Assembly: GCA_018268935.1 (NCBI GenBank)
Contig: JAFDVS010000050.1
Location: 18,239-82,238 of the forward strand
Source of the DNA: Acidobacteriota bacterium
GTDB taxonomy: Bacteria > Acidobacteriota > Terriglobia > Bryobacterales > Bryobacteraceae
Length of the DNA stretch: 64,000 nucleotides
Direction: 5' to 3'
Shown here: positions 17,021 to 25,755 of the stretch, piece after piece
Position numbering within the stretch: the first letter of the stretch is position 1
Layout of the letters: the number at the start of each line of letters is the position of its first letter
The notes under the pieces: generated by a model
Databases searched by the model: none
What the model saw: only the letters and a program-made list of their open reading frames with translations
Told to the model about the DNA's origin: nothing
Program-made: the position numbers and the translations under genes

Positions 17021-18280
17021 ATGACTTCCCGTGAACGCGTTCTCGCCAGCCTGAACCATCAAGGCCCCGATTTCCTGCCCATCGACTTCGGTTCTTCCTC
17101 CGTCACGGGCATGCACGCCAGTTGCGTCGCCGCACTGCGCGATTACCACGGTCTGGAGCGCCGCCCGGTGAAGGTGTGGGAGCCGACCCAGATGCTCGGC
17201 TGGATCGATGAGGATCTGAAACGGGTGCTCGGCATCGATACCGAAGCTGTCTTCCCACGCAAGGCAAACTTCGGCACGGTTCTCGACGACTGGAAGCCCT
17301 GGCGCATGCCGGATGGGTTGGAAGTGTTGGTGCCAGGGAATTTCTGCGTCACCGTCGACTCGGCCGGCGACACCCTGATTCATCCCCACGGCGATCCGCA
17401 AGCGCCGCCATCGGGACGCATGCCCGCCGGCGGCTACTTCTTCGACGCCATCATCCGCCAACAACCAATCGACGAGGAGAAACTGAACCCGGAGGACAAC
17501 GTCGAAGAGTTCACTGCGCTCACCGATGCCGACCTCAATTACCTGGAGCAAGCCTCCACCGCCGCCCGCGCCACCGGACGGGCCGTGGTGGGCAAATTCG
17601 GCTCCGGATTCGGCGACATCGCGGTGGTGCCAGGCACTGGATTAAAGCATCCGAAAGGCATTCGCGACGTGGCCGAGTGGTACATGTCTATCCGCAGCCG
17701 CCCGGACTACATTCACGGCGTGTTCAGCCGGCAGTGCGACATCCTGCTCGACAACCTCGCCCGCGCCCACGCGAGGCTGGGCCAGAATATCGATGTGCTC
17801 TATCTCTGCGGCACCGACTTCGGCACCCAGACATCCACCTTCTGCTCCGCCAACACTTTTCGTGAACTGTGGCTGCCCTACTACAAGCGCATCAACGATT
17901 GGGTGCATCGGAACACGTCCTGGAAGACGTTCAAACACTCCTGCGGATCGGTGATCAAGTTTCTTCCGTTGTTCCTGGAGGCGGGTTTCGATATTCTGAA
18001 CCCGGTGCAGATCTCCGCCACCGGAATGGATCCGGCGCACCTCAAAGCCGAGTTCGGCGACAGGCTGGTGTTCTGGGGCGGCGGCGTGGATACGCAGAAG
18101 ACGCTGGCCTTCGGGACTCCGGAAGAGGTGCGGGAGCAAGTGACCCGCCACTGTGCGATTTTCTCGGCCGCCGGCGGGTATGTGTTCAATGCCGTGCATA
18201 ACGTCCAGGCCCGAACTCCGGTGGAGAATATCGATGCCATGTTCCGCGCGGTGCACCAATTTCAAGGCCGGACCCCCTGA
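17021..18280 (+). CDS. Second uroporphyrinogen decarboxylase-family methyltransferase
   Basis: A 419-residue TIM-barrel protein. The N-terminus 'TSRERVLASLNHQGPDFLPIDFG' is typical of the family. The zinc-site motif is 'FKHSCGSV' (about residue 302), followed by 'GFDILNPVQISATGMDP' and 'FWGGGVDTQKTL'. It differs clearly from the protein at 14573-15583, so the two should have distinct tasks; one may demethylate the substrate and the other move the methyl group to the acceptor. It is transcribed divergently from the corrinoid carrier gene. The ATG at 17021 was chosen over a GTG 39 bases upstream because family homology starts there. Confidence 0.88.
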   Translation: MTSRERVLASLNHQGPDFLPIDFGSSSVTGMHASCVAALRDYHGLERRPVKVWEPTQMLGWIDEDLKRVLGIDTEAVFPRKANFGTVLDDWKPWRMPDGLEVLVPGNFCVTVDSAGDTLIHPHGDPQAPPSGRMPAGGYFFDAIIRQQPIDEEKLNPEDNVEEFTALTDADLNYLEQASTAARATGRAVVGKFGSGFGDIAVVPGTGLKHPKGIRDVAEWYMSIRSRPDYIHGVFSRQCDILLDNLARAHARLGQNIDVLYLCGTDFGTQTSTFCSANTFRELWLPYYKRINDWVHRNTSWKTFKHSCGSVIKFLPLFLEAGFDILNPVQISATGMDPAHLKAEFGDRLVFWGGGVDTQKTLAFGTPEEVREQVTRHCAIFSAAGGYVFNAVHNVQARTPVENIDAMFRAVHQFQGRTP

Positions 18281-18352
18281 CCCACATGCGCCAGTTGGCC
18301 CAAAGTGCGGCTTTTGCCTCAACGGCTCCCATCGGTCTTCAACCTTCACCCG

Positions 18353-19300
18353 CTACCTTCGCGACGCCAGAATAATCAAACCCAGCAGAGTGATAAACGG
18401 CCCGATCGCCGACACGTAAGTCGCGTAGTTACTCTTCCCGCGCCACAAATACGCCTTCTCCGGCTCCTGCGGTGAAACATAACAGGTATGTTTTGTTCCC
18501 ACCGCGAACTGCTTCAGCAACTCCTCCATATCGGAAGCATGGCTCCTCTGCAGCAACCATTCCGTTCCACCCAGCCGCCACGGAGCATAGGTATCGGAAG
18601 TGTACTCCCGCCCCGCCACCGTGTAGCGGAACGCAATCGACAGGATGTAGCCTCCCGATGCATCGCGCCCCGAGCCCCCGCTCCAACCCCGCACTTCGCT
18701 CTTCGTCATCTCACATTGCGCCGCGGGCCATTGCTGCACCTGCCACCAATGCCACCACGGACGCGCGCTCATGAACCACACCATCGGCAATCCGATCAGC
18801 AGCGCCGTGAATCCCACCAGGCTCAGCATCCACGCGCCGTTCTCGTAAAACGTCGCCACCCACTGCCCCCACGTCAGCGGCGGATCGGGCCGGTAAGTGG
18901 CCCACTTCCACAAACCCACAGCCAGAGGCGGCCCACTGCTTAGCACCATGAAGGCCGCCAGAATCCACGCGCCAGGCAACCACCACCACCCGGAATAATC
19001 GCGCGAAAGCAGCGCCTCGCCCGGCGATGACGGATCGTAGAAGCACCCAAGCCGCGCGCCCACCTGAGGATCGCCGAGCGTGTACTCGCCTTGCCAGTCG
19101 GAAATGCCGATCCGCGTTGCCTCATAACTGCGGCCCCCGGCTTCCACCTTGTACACCAGGCTCGGGTCCGAACGTACCACTGTGCATTGCCCCGCCGTCC
19201 ACTTCCGCGCCTTCCACCACAGCAGGAAATCGTCCTTCAGATAGTAGGTCATCAGCACCGCCGCGCCTGCCACCGCGGCCGATAGCCCGAAAGCAGCCAC
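18353..19300 (-). CDS. Membrane protein with two DUF3592-like modules
   Basis: A 315-residue integral membrane protein. Two similar extracytoplasmic modules are each bounded by hydrophobic helices: module one runs from 'WKARKWTAGQCTVV' to 'YDPSSPGEALL', module two from 'WQVQQWPAAQCEMT' to 'YVSPQEPEKAYLW'. Each has the DUF3592 pattern of a W-x(2-4)-W start and a beta-rich core. The GTG at 19300 is chosen for its GGGAGA Shine-Dalgarno sequence four bases upstream; a GTG at 19357 would add 19 residues. Function unknown. The duplication suggests an ancestral single-module gene. Confidence 0.72.
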   Translation of the reverse strand: MAAFGLSAAVAGAAVLMTYYLKDDFLLWWKARKWTAGQCTVVRSDPSLVYKVEAGGRSYEATRIGISDWQGEYTLGDPQVGARLGCFYDPSSPGEALLSRDYSGWWWLPGAWILAAFMVLSSGPPLAVGLWKWATYRPDPPLTWGQWVATFYENGAWMLSLVGFTALLIGLPMVWFMSARPWWHWWQVQQWPAAQCEMTKSEVRGWSGGSGRDASGGYILSIAFRYTVAGREYTSDTYAPWRLGGTEWLLQRSHASDMEELLKQFAVGTKHTCYVSPQEPEKAYLWRGKSNYATYVSAIGPFITLLGLIILASRR

Positions 19301-19387
19301 CAGATCTCCCGGAAACGCGCCGGGCGCTTTGTTGGCGAAGGCTCCGATTGGTCTCACAATTCTAGAAAGGTACCATAGGAAGGCTCT

Positions 19388-20662
19388 ATGCTCTTTCTCT
19401 TTCTGCTGCTCGCAAGCCTTTGCGCCCAACAGCCGCCCTACGATCCCAACGACCCGGAAGGCATCCAGATCTGGCCCAACAAAATGGGCAGGTACCCGTG
19501 GAAGCGCCCCGGCATCTTCAAAGTGGAGCGGCTGTACGCGCCCACCGGCAACTTCGCCCGTGTCCCCGCTGTCAGCGCCGCCGAGATGCAGCAAATGACC
19601 GCTGTGCTCGACAAACTCAGCGCTATCGTGAAAGCCACGCCCACCGCCAGCACCGGCCTGATCGGCTACTGGATCAAGGAAAGCCGGACTTTTTACTACC
19701 CCGAAGCCGCCGCCTTGCCGTTCACCTATGGCTCCGGCTTTTATCCGTTTCGGTTGGAGGATGTACTCACCAACGGCAAGTTCGTTCCGCAATGGGGCGG
19801 GGAAACAACGCCGGCTTATTACGAAATCAATCGCCTCCCGGGCGCAGTCCATCAACCCGTGCTGCTGAAGGATTCCGATACCGAAATCTACACCCGCCCG
19901 CAAATCACCGCGCAGTGGATGGGTTTTCCCGTCTACGACAACGACGATCTCCTCATCGCCCGCGCCGGCCGCGACCCATGGGTCGCCATCCCCTACGCCC
20001 GAGCCCTCAAAGCCGCCATCCCCGCGCTCGCCAAGGACGCCGCCACCGCCGAATCCCGCCTCGCCTCACTGAAAAAGCAAAACGAAGAAACGCAATCTCC
20101 CGTCTACGAGCAGAAAATGCGCGCGCATTTGGAAAAATACTCCGGCGCATATAAGACATCCGATCCGAAAAAGTGGGCCGGCCGTCTGGCCGGCATGGAG
20201 CACGAGCTGAAATACAACCGCGAGCAAGCCGCGCTCAAAGCCAACCCCCAGCGCGACAAAGACGGCGATTGGTATTGGAACCCCATCGACGCCCATGCCG
20301 ACGCCTCGAAACGCCTCGCCGCACTCACCGCCGCCGACGCCGCCCGCCAGGCCTGCTACCTCCCCGCCACCAATAAAAACGGCCGCTACGCGCTCCCCGG
20401 CGACATCCTGCCCGCCGCCTCCAACCCCCAATGCCGCGAACTCGTCACCACCAACTTCCAATATTTCGACCCCAAACTCCCGCGCTCCACCCCGCAGATC
20501 CTCCGCCTTCGCGACCTGAGCCTCTGTGCCACGGTGGTGAACGGAAAGCTCGTCAACAAGGATCGCCCCCGCCCCGACCGTTCCCCGCAAGGTTGCCTCA
20601 AAAACGTGCCGATCTGGGAAGAAATGGATTGGGAAGCCATGGGCAACCTCGTCGTTCCGTAA
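19388..20662 (+). CDS. Secreted protein of unknown function
   Basis: A 424-residue product starting at an ATG with an AGGAAGG Shine-Dalgarno sequence. The signal peptide (residues 1-14, ending SLCAQ) is short and strongly hydrophobic. The mature protein is rich in Pro, Tyr and Trp. A central helical stretch (about 195-310) is rich in Ala, Lys and Glu and may be coiled. Four Cys residues lie in the C-terminal 110 residues and could form disulfides. No known domain was recognised. It is divergent from the DUF3592-like membrane protein; no operon partner is evident. Confidence 0.7.
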   Translation: MLFLFLLLASLCAQQPPYDPNDPEGIQIWPNKMGRYPWKRPGIFKVERLYAPTGNFARVPAVSAAEMQQMTAVLDKLSAIVKATPTASTGLIGYWIKESRTFYYPEAAALPFTYGSGFYPFRLEDVLTNGKFVPQWGGETTPAYYEINRLPGAVHQPVLLKDSDTEIYTRPQITAQWMGFPVYDNDDLLIARAGRDPWVAIPYARALKAAIPALAKDAATAESRLASLKKQNEETQSPVYEQKMRAHLEKYSGAYKTSDPKKWAGRLAGMEHELKYNREQAALKANPQRDKDGDWYWNPIDAHADASKRLAALTAADAARQACYLPATNKNGRYALPGDILPAASNPQCRELVTTNFQYFDPKLPRSTPQILRLRDLSLCATVVNGKLVNKDRPRPDRSPQGCLKNVPIWEEMDWEAMGNLVVP

Positions 20663-20703
20663 TCGGCTCGTTCTCCTGCTATCGTGTAACTAGGATCTGA
20701 GCA

Positions 20704-20862
20704 ATGCGTCTGACGATCGAACTGCCTGACTACCAAAAAGCATCGCCAGAGCAACGCGCTCAAATCGCTGTAGCGCGAATCCGTGCCATCCAGCAGCGCT
20801 CCAAGCCCGATCCCGATGGATTAACGGTGTTGGACTACATCCATCAAAGCCGCCGTGGATAA
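20704..20862 (+). CDS. Small antitoxin-like protein upstream of a broken PIN toxin
   Basis: A 52-residue peptide, starting 'MRLTIELPDYQKASPEQRA' and ending 'LDYIHQSRRG'. The acidic/basic helical layout and short beta start fit a VapB-type antitoxin, and remains of a VapC-type PIN domain follow 14 bases later. The DNA-binding class cannot be assigned. If expressed it is an orphan antitoxin. Confidence 0.55.
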   Translation: MRLTIELPDYQKASPEQRAQIAVARIRAIQQRSKPDPDGLTVLDYIHQSRRG

Positions 20863-20876
20863 CAAGCCCCCGCTAG

Positions 20877-20981
20877 GCCTCCTACCTGGCAACGGCACTA
20901 CGGGAAGGTGTGGCCCTTGCTAGTTTGGACAAAGCACTACGAGACGCTGCGTTGAAGGCGGGAGTCGCATTGTTTCATTAG
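20877..20981 (+). pseudogene. C-terminal remnant of a VapC-like PIN-domain toxin
   Basis: Translation of this 34-codon stretch gives 'YLATALREGVALASLDKALR' followed by 'DAALKAGVALFH' and a stop. This is the end of a PIN domain, where the conserved Asp in 'LASLDKAL' is one of the metal ligands. A stop codon (20874-20876) closes the frame on the 5' side and no start codon is present, so about 100 N-terminal residues are missing. It follows the antitoxin-like gene and its stop overlaps the end of the convergent gene. Confidence 0.7.
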
Positions 20982-22201
20982 GTCTTTGACCGGAACAGCC
21001 AGTGGATGTCCACCACCTCCGGTTGCTTCAACACCAACTCCACGTCCTCAATCGACTTCGCGCCAACGCGGCCTCGATACATCCTGTCATTGGCTCGATA
21101 GTAAATCGTCTCCTCCTCCACAAGAAGGATTTCGCTGTCGCCCTGTCCGGTTTCGATCGTATAGCGCTGCCGCGTGTCCACGTTGTACAGAAGCAGAGTG
21201 CCGGGAAAATAGGAGCGGTCCCAATGCCAGTCAAAGGGGTATCCCGTTGCGGTCGGCTCTTTCCGGCGCTCTTTCTTTCCGGGGCTCGGCTGAGTCCGTC
21301 TCACTTCGTACCCTGCCGCGCACACGATCACACCAAGCCATCGGCCCAACAATCGCGGTTTGGACATGTCCCCTGGAATCGTCCATTTGTGCCAATCCCA
21401 CTGTTTGTTGAGGAACCTTCCGATCAGCAGGGTCTTTCGCCCGATTGGTCCTTCGTGCTCTGGTGACGTGTACTTGGACTGCACGACGATCAGGCCCGGA
21501 GTCAGCACGTAGGCAAAAACAATGTCGTCCTCCGAATAGCGAAGCTGAGCCGGCAACATGATCCCCGACTCAATCGAAGCGCCTCCCTTGCGAAAGACCA
21601 ATTGGCCGTCGGGGTATGGAAACAACTCGACTTGACCATCCGAGAAGGGTTGGATGCCACCCACGAGTCCTGTGAGGCGGATGTTTCGATAGTCCCGCCA
21701 GTCGCCCGTGCGTTGCCGGCCTGTTTGAATGTCGATCTCTCGCAGGTTCTGATCTTGCAGTTTCTCGGTCGCTAGATACATGGCAACTGTGCCTCCATTG
21801 GAAGCAAACAGCACTGCCTCCAGTGGAAGGAGGCCTTCTTTGTATGGCACGGCAAACGACTGATCCTTTTCCGGTTGATCTGCTTGGACCACGGTAATCA
21901 TGTCGGAACGGAGGTTAGGGTGGGTTGCCACCCAGCTGCCGAGGCCAGAATCAAACAGGATGTTGCGTGTTCCCCGGTCTGCCGAAATCAGCGTGCGCAC
22001 CGGAATCAGCTCCCCGCGGCTGTCCTCAAAGCGGTAAAGGATGGCAGGAAAGGTCGCCGGTCCATACTCATTGGTGCACGCAGAGATAGCGTACAATCTT
22101 CCTCTTCCGCTGGCGGCAAACCCTACGCCCCCGGGGCGCAGAAAGCAGGATGCTCCGAGCAGGCTACGGCGTGTTGGGTATAGTTGTGGAGCAGACTTCA
22201 T
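20978..22201 (-). CDS. Possible Tat-exported protein of unknown function
   Basis: A 407-residue protein beginning near 'MKSAPQLYPTRRSLLGASCF'; the TRRSLLG segment resembles a twin-arginine signal, although the hydrophobic part is weak. The remainder is beta-rich, with repeated short strands that could form a propeller, but no named family is recognised. Three in-frame ATGs exist (22228, 22219, 22201); the last is used because the putative signal starts there. All overlap the 3' end of the transglycosylase-like gene, which implies translational coupling. It is the last gene of a small minus-strand unit. Confidence 0.65.
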   Translation of the reverse strand: MKSAPQLYPTRRSLLGASCFLRPGGVGFAASGRGRLYAISACTNEYGPATFPAILYRFEDSRGELIPVRTLISADRGTRNILFDSGLGSWVATHPNLRSDMITVVQADQPEKDQSFAVPYKEGLLPLEAVLFASNGGTVAMYLATEKLQDQNLREIDIQTGRQRTGDWRDYRNIRLTGLVGGIQPFSDGQVELFPYPDGQLVFRKGGASIESGIMLPAQLRYSEDDIVFAYVLTPGLIVVQSKYTSPEHEGPIGRKTLLIGRFLNKQWDWHKWTIPGDMSKPRLLGRWLGVIVCAAGYEVRRTQPSPGKKERRKEPTATGYPFDWHWDRSYFPGTLLLYNVDTRQRYTIETGQGDSEILLVEEETIYYRANDRMYRGRVGAKSIEDVELVLKQPEVVDIHWLFRSKT

Positions 22202-23735
22202 TGACGTATGCCTTTCCATTGGCTCCATACCGGCTCACCTTCCAATATCGGAGGTTGCCTGTGCCAGCCCAGCTAATGTAGTGCGGGGAAGCGCCGTTAT
22301 ATACCTTCATCCAGACGGCGTCCAAGTAGGAATGTGTGCCCGTGGCGGAATTCTCGGTGTAACCAAACCTGCACTGTTGGGCGTTTCCTTCGAGGATTTC
22401 GCAAGGCGGCTTTGCAGCGGGATGTGTCGCTTTGAACTGCTCGTACTGTTGCCTTTGGCTGTCCCACCAGCCTTGAGAGGTCGCCAAAAAGCTCGCCAGC
22501 TTCTGCTTCCCCTGCGAGACGTTCACGGTCCAGTCCCAGAGAGTGACATAGGTAGGGGGAGGATCCACCTGCATAACGCCAAATCCGTGCGGCGTTCCCC
22601 AAGTCGGCCTACCCTCCGGCCTCGTCGAACAAGGTGGGGAGTAAAACTGCCGCATCCCTCCTTCAGCGCACGGGCCTCCTGATTCGTGCGCCGCCAACTG
22701 CTGCAAGAACCACGGTGAGCCGCCAAGCAGGTTTTTGACGTACGTCCGGTCCGGGTTCGTCCCGTGCACATTCAAAGGAGCCTGCTGTTCCGGCCCGTTC
22801 CCAACCTTCCAATAGATCGTCGCCAGTCCCCCCGCGACGGTTCCTGTGTCTGTAAGTAGGTTGTTGGTCCCGTTCGCGGCGGTGTACTTGTAATTAGGGA
22901 CGTTTGGATCCATGGATACCGGCGTCTTTAGCACTCTGGCAACGTTGTCACCTCCCGTATAGGCGAAACTCACCCACCACCTCACCTGCTGGTTGAAGTT
23001 GTTCGGAGACAACCTCGCAATCACGGGTGGCATTCGCGGGGCGCCCTGCGCTCCCTGATCGTTCCAGATCCATGCCGTGGATCCCTGGGAAATGGGGTTG
23101 TCGTTGTATGTCAGGAGCAGATTCGGCATCGGCGTGCTACTCCCCTGTGTCGAGCCCTTTAGATCCCGCTGCTTCTGTGCCACCGCCTTTGTGGATTGCA
23201 TTGGAAACGGTGCCACAGTTGCCGACGACGGGCGCGAGGGCCCATATACCGGCGGCTGCGAAATATCCAACATGCTGTAGGCGTACTCGTCATCCCAATA
23301 TCCGTCGCAGTAGATGTAGCAGTCGAAAACGATATCTCTATACAGGAACACCGCTTCCACCATTGCCGACCCAATGGCAACGAAATATATGCCTGGCTCA
23401 CCGTCAGCATCTCCGCTGAGGGAGAGGCTACTCGTGTTCTGTACGCATACAGGGGCACCGGCGGGCCAAGGGGTACTCCAGCCGTAGGGTAGCGTCCCAT
23501 CCATCTTGATAATTGCCAGGTTCGCGCAAAGGCCATACCAATACGCGGTACCGTAGTCGGCTATGGCCCAAGTGTAGCCGTCCATCTTTGCCGTGCCGGC
23601 ATCATAGGTAAGCAGCGTTGTAGACTGCACGCAGGCGGTATTGGCAGGGCAATACTCCTGTGCCACCATTTCGGTTGGCGCGATCACGGTCAGTAGCACA
23701 GCCACCGCCACAACACATCCAAGAATTCGAATCAT
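22164..23735 (-). CDS. Secreted protein with lysozyme/transglycosylase-like C-terminal domain
   Basis: A 523-residue product. ATG 23735 is preceded by a GAGAGG Shine-Dalgarno sequence; a GTG 12 bases upstream is less likely. The signal peptide spans about 1-26. The middle (about 30-330) has no known domain and is rich in Tyr, Trp and Gly. The C-terminal part holds an 'AAHESGG' segment (Glu at about 351), then 'GFGVMQVD' at about 384 and 'DWTVNVSQGKQKLASFLA'; this order of E-S-G, G-x-MQ and N-x-x-x-G matches SLT-type lytic transglycosylases. The catalytic Glu assignment is inference. Overlaps the next gene by 38 bases. Confidence 0.7.
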   Translation of the reverse strand: MIRILGCVVAVAVLLTVIAPTEMVAQEYCPANTACVQSTTLLTYDAGTAKMDGYTWAIADYGTAYWYGLCANLAIIKMDGTLPYGWSTPWPAGAPVCVQNTSSLSLSGDADGEPGIYFVAIGSAMVEAVFLYRDIVFDCYIYCDGYWDDEYAYSMLDISQPPVYGPSRPSSATVAPFPMQSTKAVAQKQRDLKGSTQGSSTPMPNLLLTYNDNPISQGSTAWIWNDQGAQGAPRMPPVIARLSPNNFNQQVRWWVSFAYTGGDNVARVLKTPVSMDPNVPNYKYTAANGTNNLLTDTGTVAGGLATIYWKVGNGPEQQAPLNVHGTNPDRTYVKNLLGGSPWFLQQLAAHESGGPCAEGGMRQFYSPPCSTRPEGRPTWGTPHGFGVMQVDPPPTYVTLWDWTVNVSQGKQKLASFLATSQGWWDSQRQQYEQFKATHPAAKPPCEILEGNAQQCRFGYTENSATGTHSYLDAVWMKVYNGASPHYISWAGTGNLRYWKVSRYGANGKAYVNEVCSTTIPNTP

Positions 23736-23754
23736 CGGTCCTCTCACTTTCTGC

Positions 23755-24306
23755 CTAAGGGCGCTGCTTCTGTGTTGTCGCCGTGGTTTTCAGCCCGCCC
23801 GTCTTGAACTGAGTGGTCAGCGACTGTTCCAGTTTCGAAAACGCCCCAGTTCCAAGCGCTTGTTTCAGCCGCTCTCGCAGATTCTGGACAACTGCGTCCC
23901 GGCGTTGCTGCAAGTCAAGCAACTCCTGCGGTGGGGACGGCGGGCGCTCACCGGGGAGCAATCTCCGGTTCAATGGCACGGGTCTTGATGCCCGGATGAT
24001 GGCGGCGGCTCGTTCGTCAAACGCATCAAGTTCTTTGACAACTGTCAAGGCCAACGTCTCCAAACTATCAGCCTCCGCGGGCGAAAGCTGTGCGGACTCC
24101 TTATAGTAGTCTCGAGCCTTTGTCCCGGTGGTGCCTTTGGCCACTCGTTGTTCCGACCTTTGCTTCAGAAATTGAATATGACGAAACACCACTTCGAATG
24201 TGGCCGTTGGAATTTGGACTGCTGGCTGCTGCACGGATTGTCCAAACACTCCTGTTGTCAAGCCGATCGCGGCAGCCGCAGTGAATACCCGCTTCATGGT
24301 GTTCAT
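23755..24306 (-). CDS. Small secreted helical protein of unknown function
   Basis: A 183-residue product with a signal peptide ending near 'GVFGQS' (about residue 23). The mature protein is helical and charged, with 'LLDLQQRRDAVVQNLRERLKQAL' near the C-terminus (about 125-147) likely to be a coiled coil. No family recognised. The ATG at 24306 is chosen as the signal peptide begins there ('MNTMKRVFTAAAAIG'); another ATG lies three codons on. It sits 8 bases downstream of the TPR fragment and 19 bases upstream of the transglycosylase-like gene. Confidence 0.65.
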   Translation of the reverse strand: MNTMKRVFTAAAAIGLTTGVFGQSVQQPAVQIPTATFEVVFRHIQFLKQRSEQRVAKGTTGTKARDYYKESAQLSPAEADSLETLALTVVKELDAFDERAAAIIRASRPVPLNRRLLPGERPPSPPQELLDLQQRRDAVVQNLRERLKQALGTGAFSKLEQSLTTQFKTGGLKTTATTQKQRP

Positions 24307-24314
24307 GTGAGTCC

Positions 24315-24719
24315 TCACCTCTGGAACTGATCTAACAAGTGCTGCGCGCGTAGGTTGCCGGGGTCCACTTCGGCAAGACGCTTCATATCGGCAACAAATT
24401 TCTGCAAAGCCATTCCGCAACGCCGCACGATCTCCACATCCAAGTCTGCCGCGCCGCATGTCTCTCTCAGCAAGACAGCGGACTGGCCCCTGACATCCGT
24501 ATCCGTCTCAAACTCGGTCTGCAACTTGATGCCGGTCTCGGCCGACTCGATGTACTTCTTCCGCTCATGCCGAACACGTTGCAGCCCCGCCAACCCTTTC
24601 GCTTTCCAAGAAGTGGAAGAGTCCTTGCTGGCGACGATTTTCCCATAGATTTCTTCCGCCTCCGGTAACTGTTGTTCCTCACGCAGGACTTTCGCCATGT
24701 TAAACTGTACGAAATGCAT
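24315..24719 (-). pseudogene. 5'-truncated TPR-repeat protein
   Basis: Reads 'FNMAKVLREEQQLPEAEEIY' at its start, which is the interior of a tetratricopeptide repeat (pattern xxLAxxLxxxxxxxEAxxxY). Further helical repeats follow over 134 residues. An in-frame stop two codons upstream of the first ATG shows that the coding frame has lost its 5' part. It could still be translated from the ATG at 24698. Its 5' end overlaps the start of the divergent PEP-CTERM gene by 6 bases, an arrangement that looks like a rearrangement junction. Confidence 0.5.
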
Positions 24720-25250
24720 AAGTTCAACGCCATCTTACGGTCTGCCTTGCACATGCTAGGGATTGCAATGATTGCGGTAGCGAGCGCACAAAGCGCAAAC
24801 GCAGCAATCACGGTTTACTACGAATTCACTGGCACCCTGTTTTCCGGCAACCTTCACATGATTTATGAATCGACATCCGGCTTCTTCACTGAAGGTATGA
24901 TCCCGTCGGCTCAACTGGAAACTTGCACAGCTACCGGAGGAACTTTACTCCTCACATCGTGCGACTCTGTGTCTTTCGAAGGCCCTGGAGCCAACACTCT
25001 CATTTTCAATGCGGATACAACGAACATAGGGACCTTTGCCGCCAGCTTTGAATTCGCGAACGGAGCGTTTGGGGCTTTCGGAGAATATGACGTGGTTGCT
25101 GGAGATGGAGTCGGCCATTTGTCGGTCCGTGAGAACCTCGATTCTGTCCCAGAACCTGGAACGTTGTCGTTATTGGGACTCGGAGCTGCTGGCATCCTGT
25201 ACTCGCGTTCTCGTTTTACTCGCAGGGGAAGTCACGAGATATCCGGCTGA
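24714..25250 (+). CDS. PEP-CTERM sorted exoprotein
   Basis: A 178-residue secreted protein. The signal peptide spans about 1-30 (ending QSANAA). The body is a small beta-rich domain with two Cys (CTATGG... and TSCDSV) likely joined. The C-terminus is a clear PEP-CTERM signal: 'VPEPGTLSLLGLGAAGILY' followed by an Arg-rich tail, directing exosortase processing and surface or matrix display. The ATG at 24714 was preferred because the signal peptide starts there. Function of the body is unknown. No exosortase gene is in the window. Confidence 0.85.
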   Translation: MHKFNAILRSALHMLGIAMIAVASAQSANAAITVYYEFTGTLFSGNLHMIYESTSGFFTEGMIPSAQLETCTATGGTLLLTSCDSVSFEGPGANTLIFNADTTNIGTFAASFEFANGAFGAFGEYDVVAGDGVGHLSVRENLDSVPEPGTLSLLGLGAAGILYSRSRFTRRGSHEISG

Positions 25251-25265
25251 GGTTATTTCCGCTCC

Positions 25266-25667
25266 TCACCCCTTCAGAATCCGGCTGACCGTCATAGGCG
25301 ACACTCCTACAGCCGCGGCTATCTCCCGGCAGGATGCGCCGTCCTGGCTCATCTGGCGGACCTTATCTCGATTGACTACGGGTCCACCAAGATGGTCAGT
25401 ACGTCCCTGTCGCTTGAGACGGTTGATTGCCGCCTTAGCTCGTTCCGACCGGCGGACCCGTTCCTGCCTTGCCAGTGTTGCCAAGATGCTCAGCACGGCA
25501 TCACGGAAGAGGCCGACGCTGTCGAGATATTGTTCCGTATAGCTTGTCCATGCGACGCCGGCATCAGTCAGCCGCCGCAAGTGGTCGAGCGTTTCGTGGA
25601 CGCCTTCCCTGCTGAATCGGTCGAGTGACCAGATTAGGACCAAGTCGAACTTCCACTCGTGATTCAC
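25266..25667 (-). pseudogene. Truncated serine recombinase (resolvase/invertase family)
   Basis: The fragment holds the second half of a resolvase catalytic domain ('FDLVLIWSLDRFSREG', then 'TLARQERVRRSERAKAAINR') and a C-terminal HTH ('GASCREIAAAVGVSPMTVSR'). The first 60 or so residues, with the nucleophile Ser in an RxS motif, are missing; the frame upstream reads into a stop near 25717. A second frame just upstream ('MQKMYEL') could be residual homology after a one-base loss. It is therefore inactive as a recombinase. A genome-island scar is likely. Confidence 0.75.
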
Positions 25668-25755
25668 AATTCGTACATCTTCTGCATGTATGGAAAGAAA
25701 GAATCCGGATTCGTTGGGTCATCTCTTCCTCACTCGCGGGAAATTACCCGAGTAC

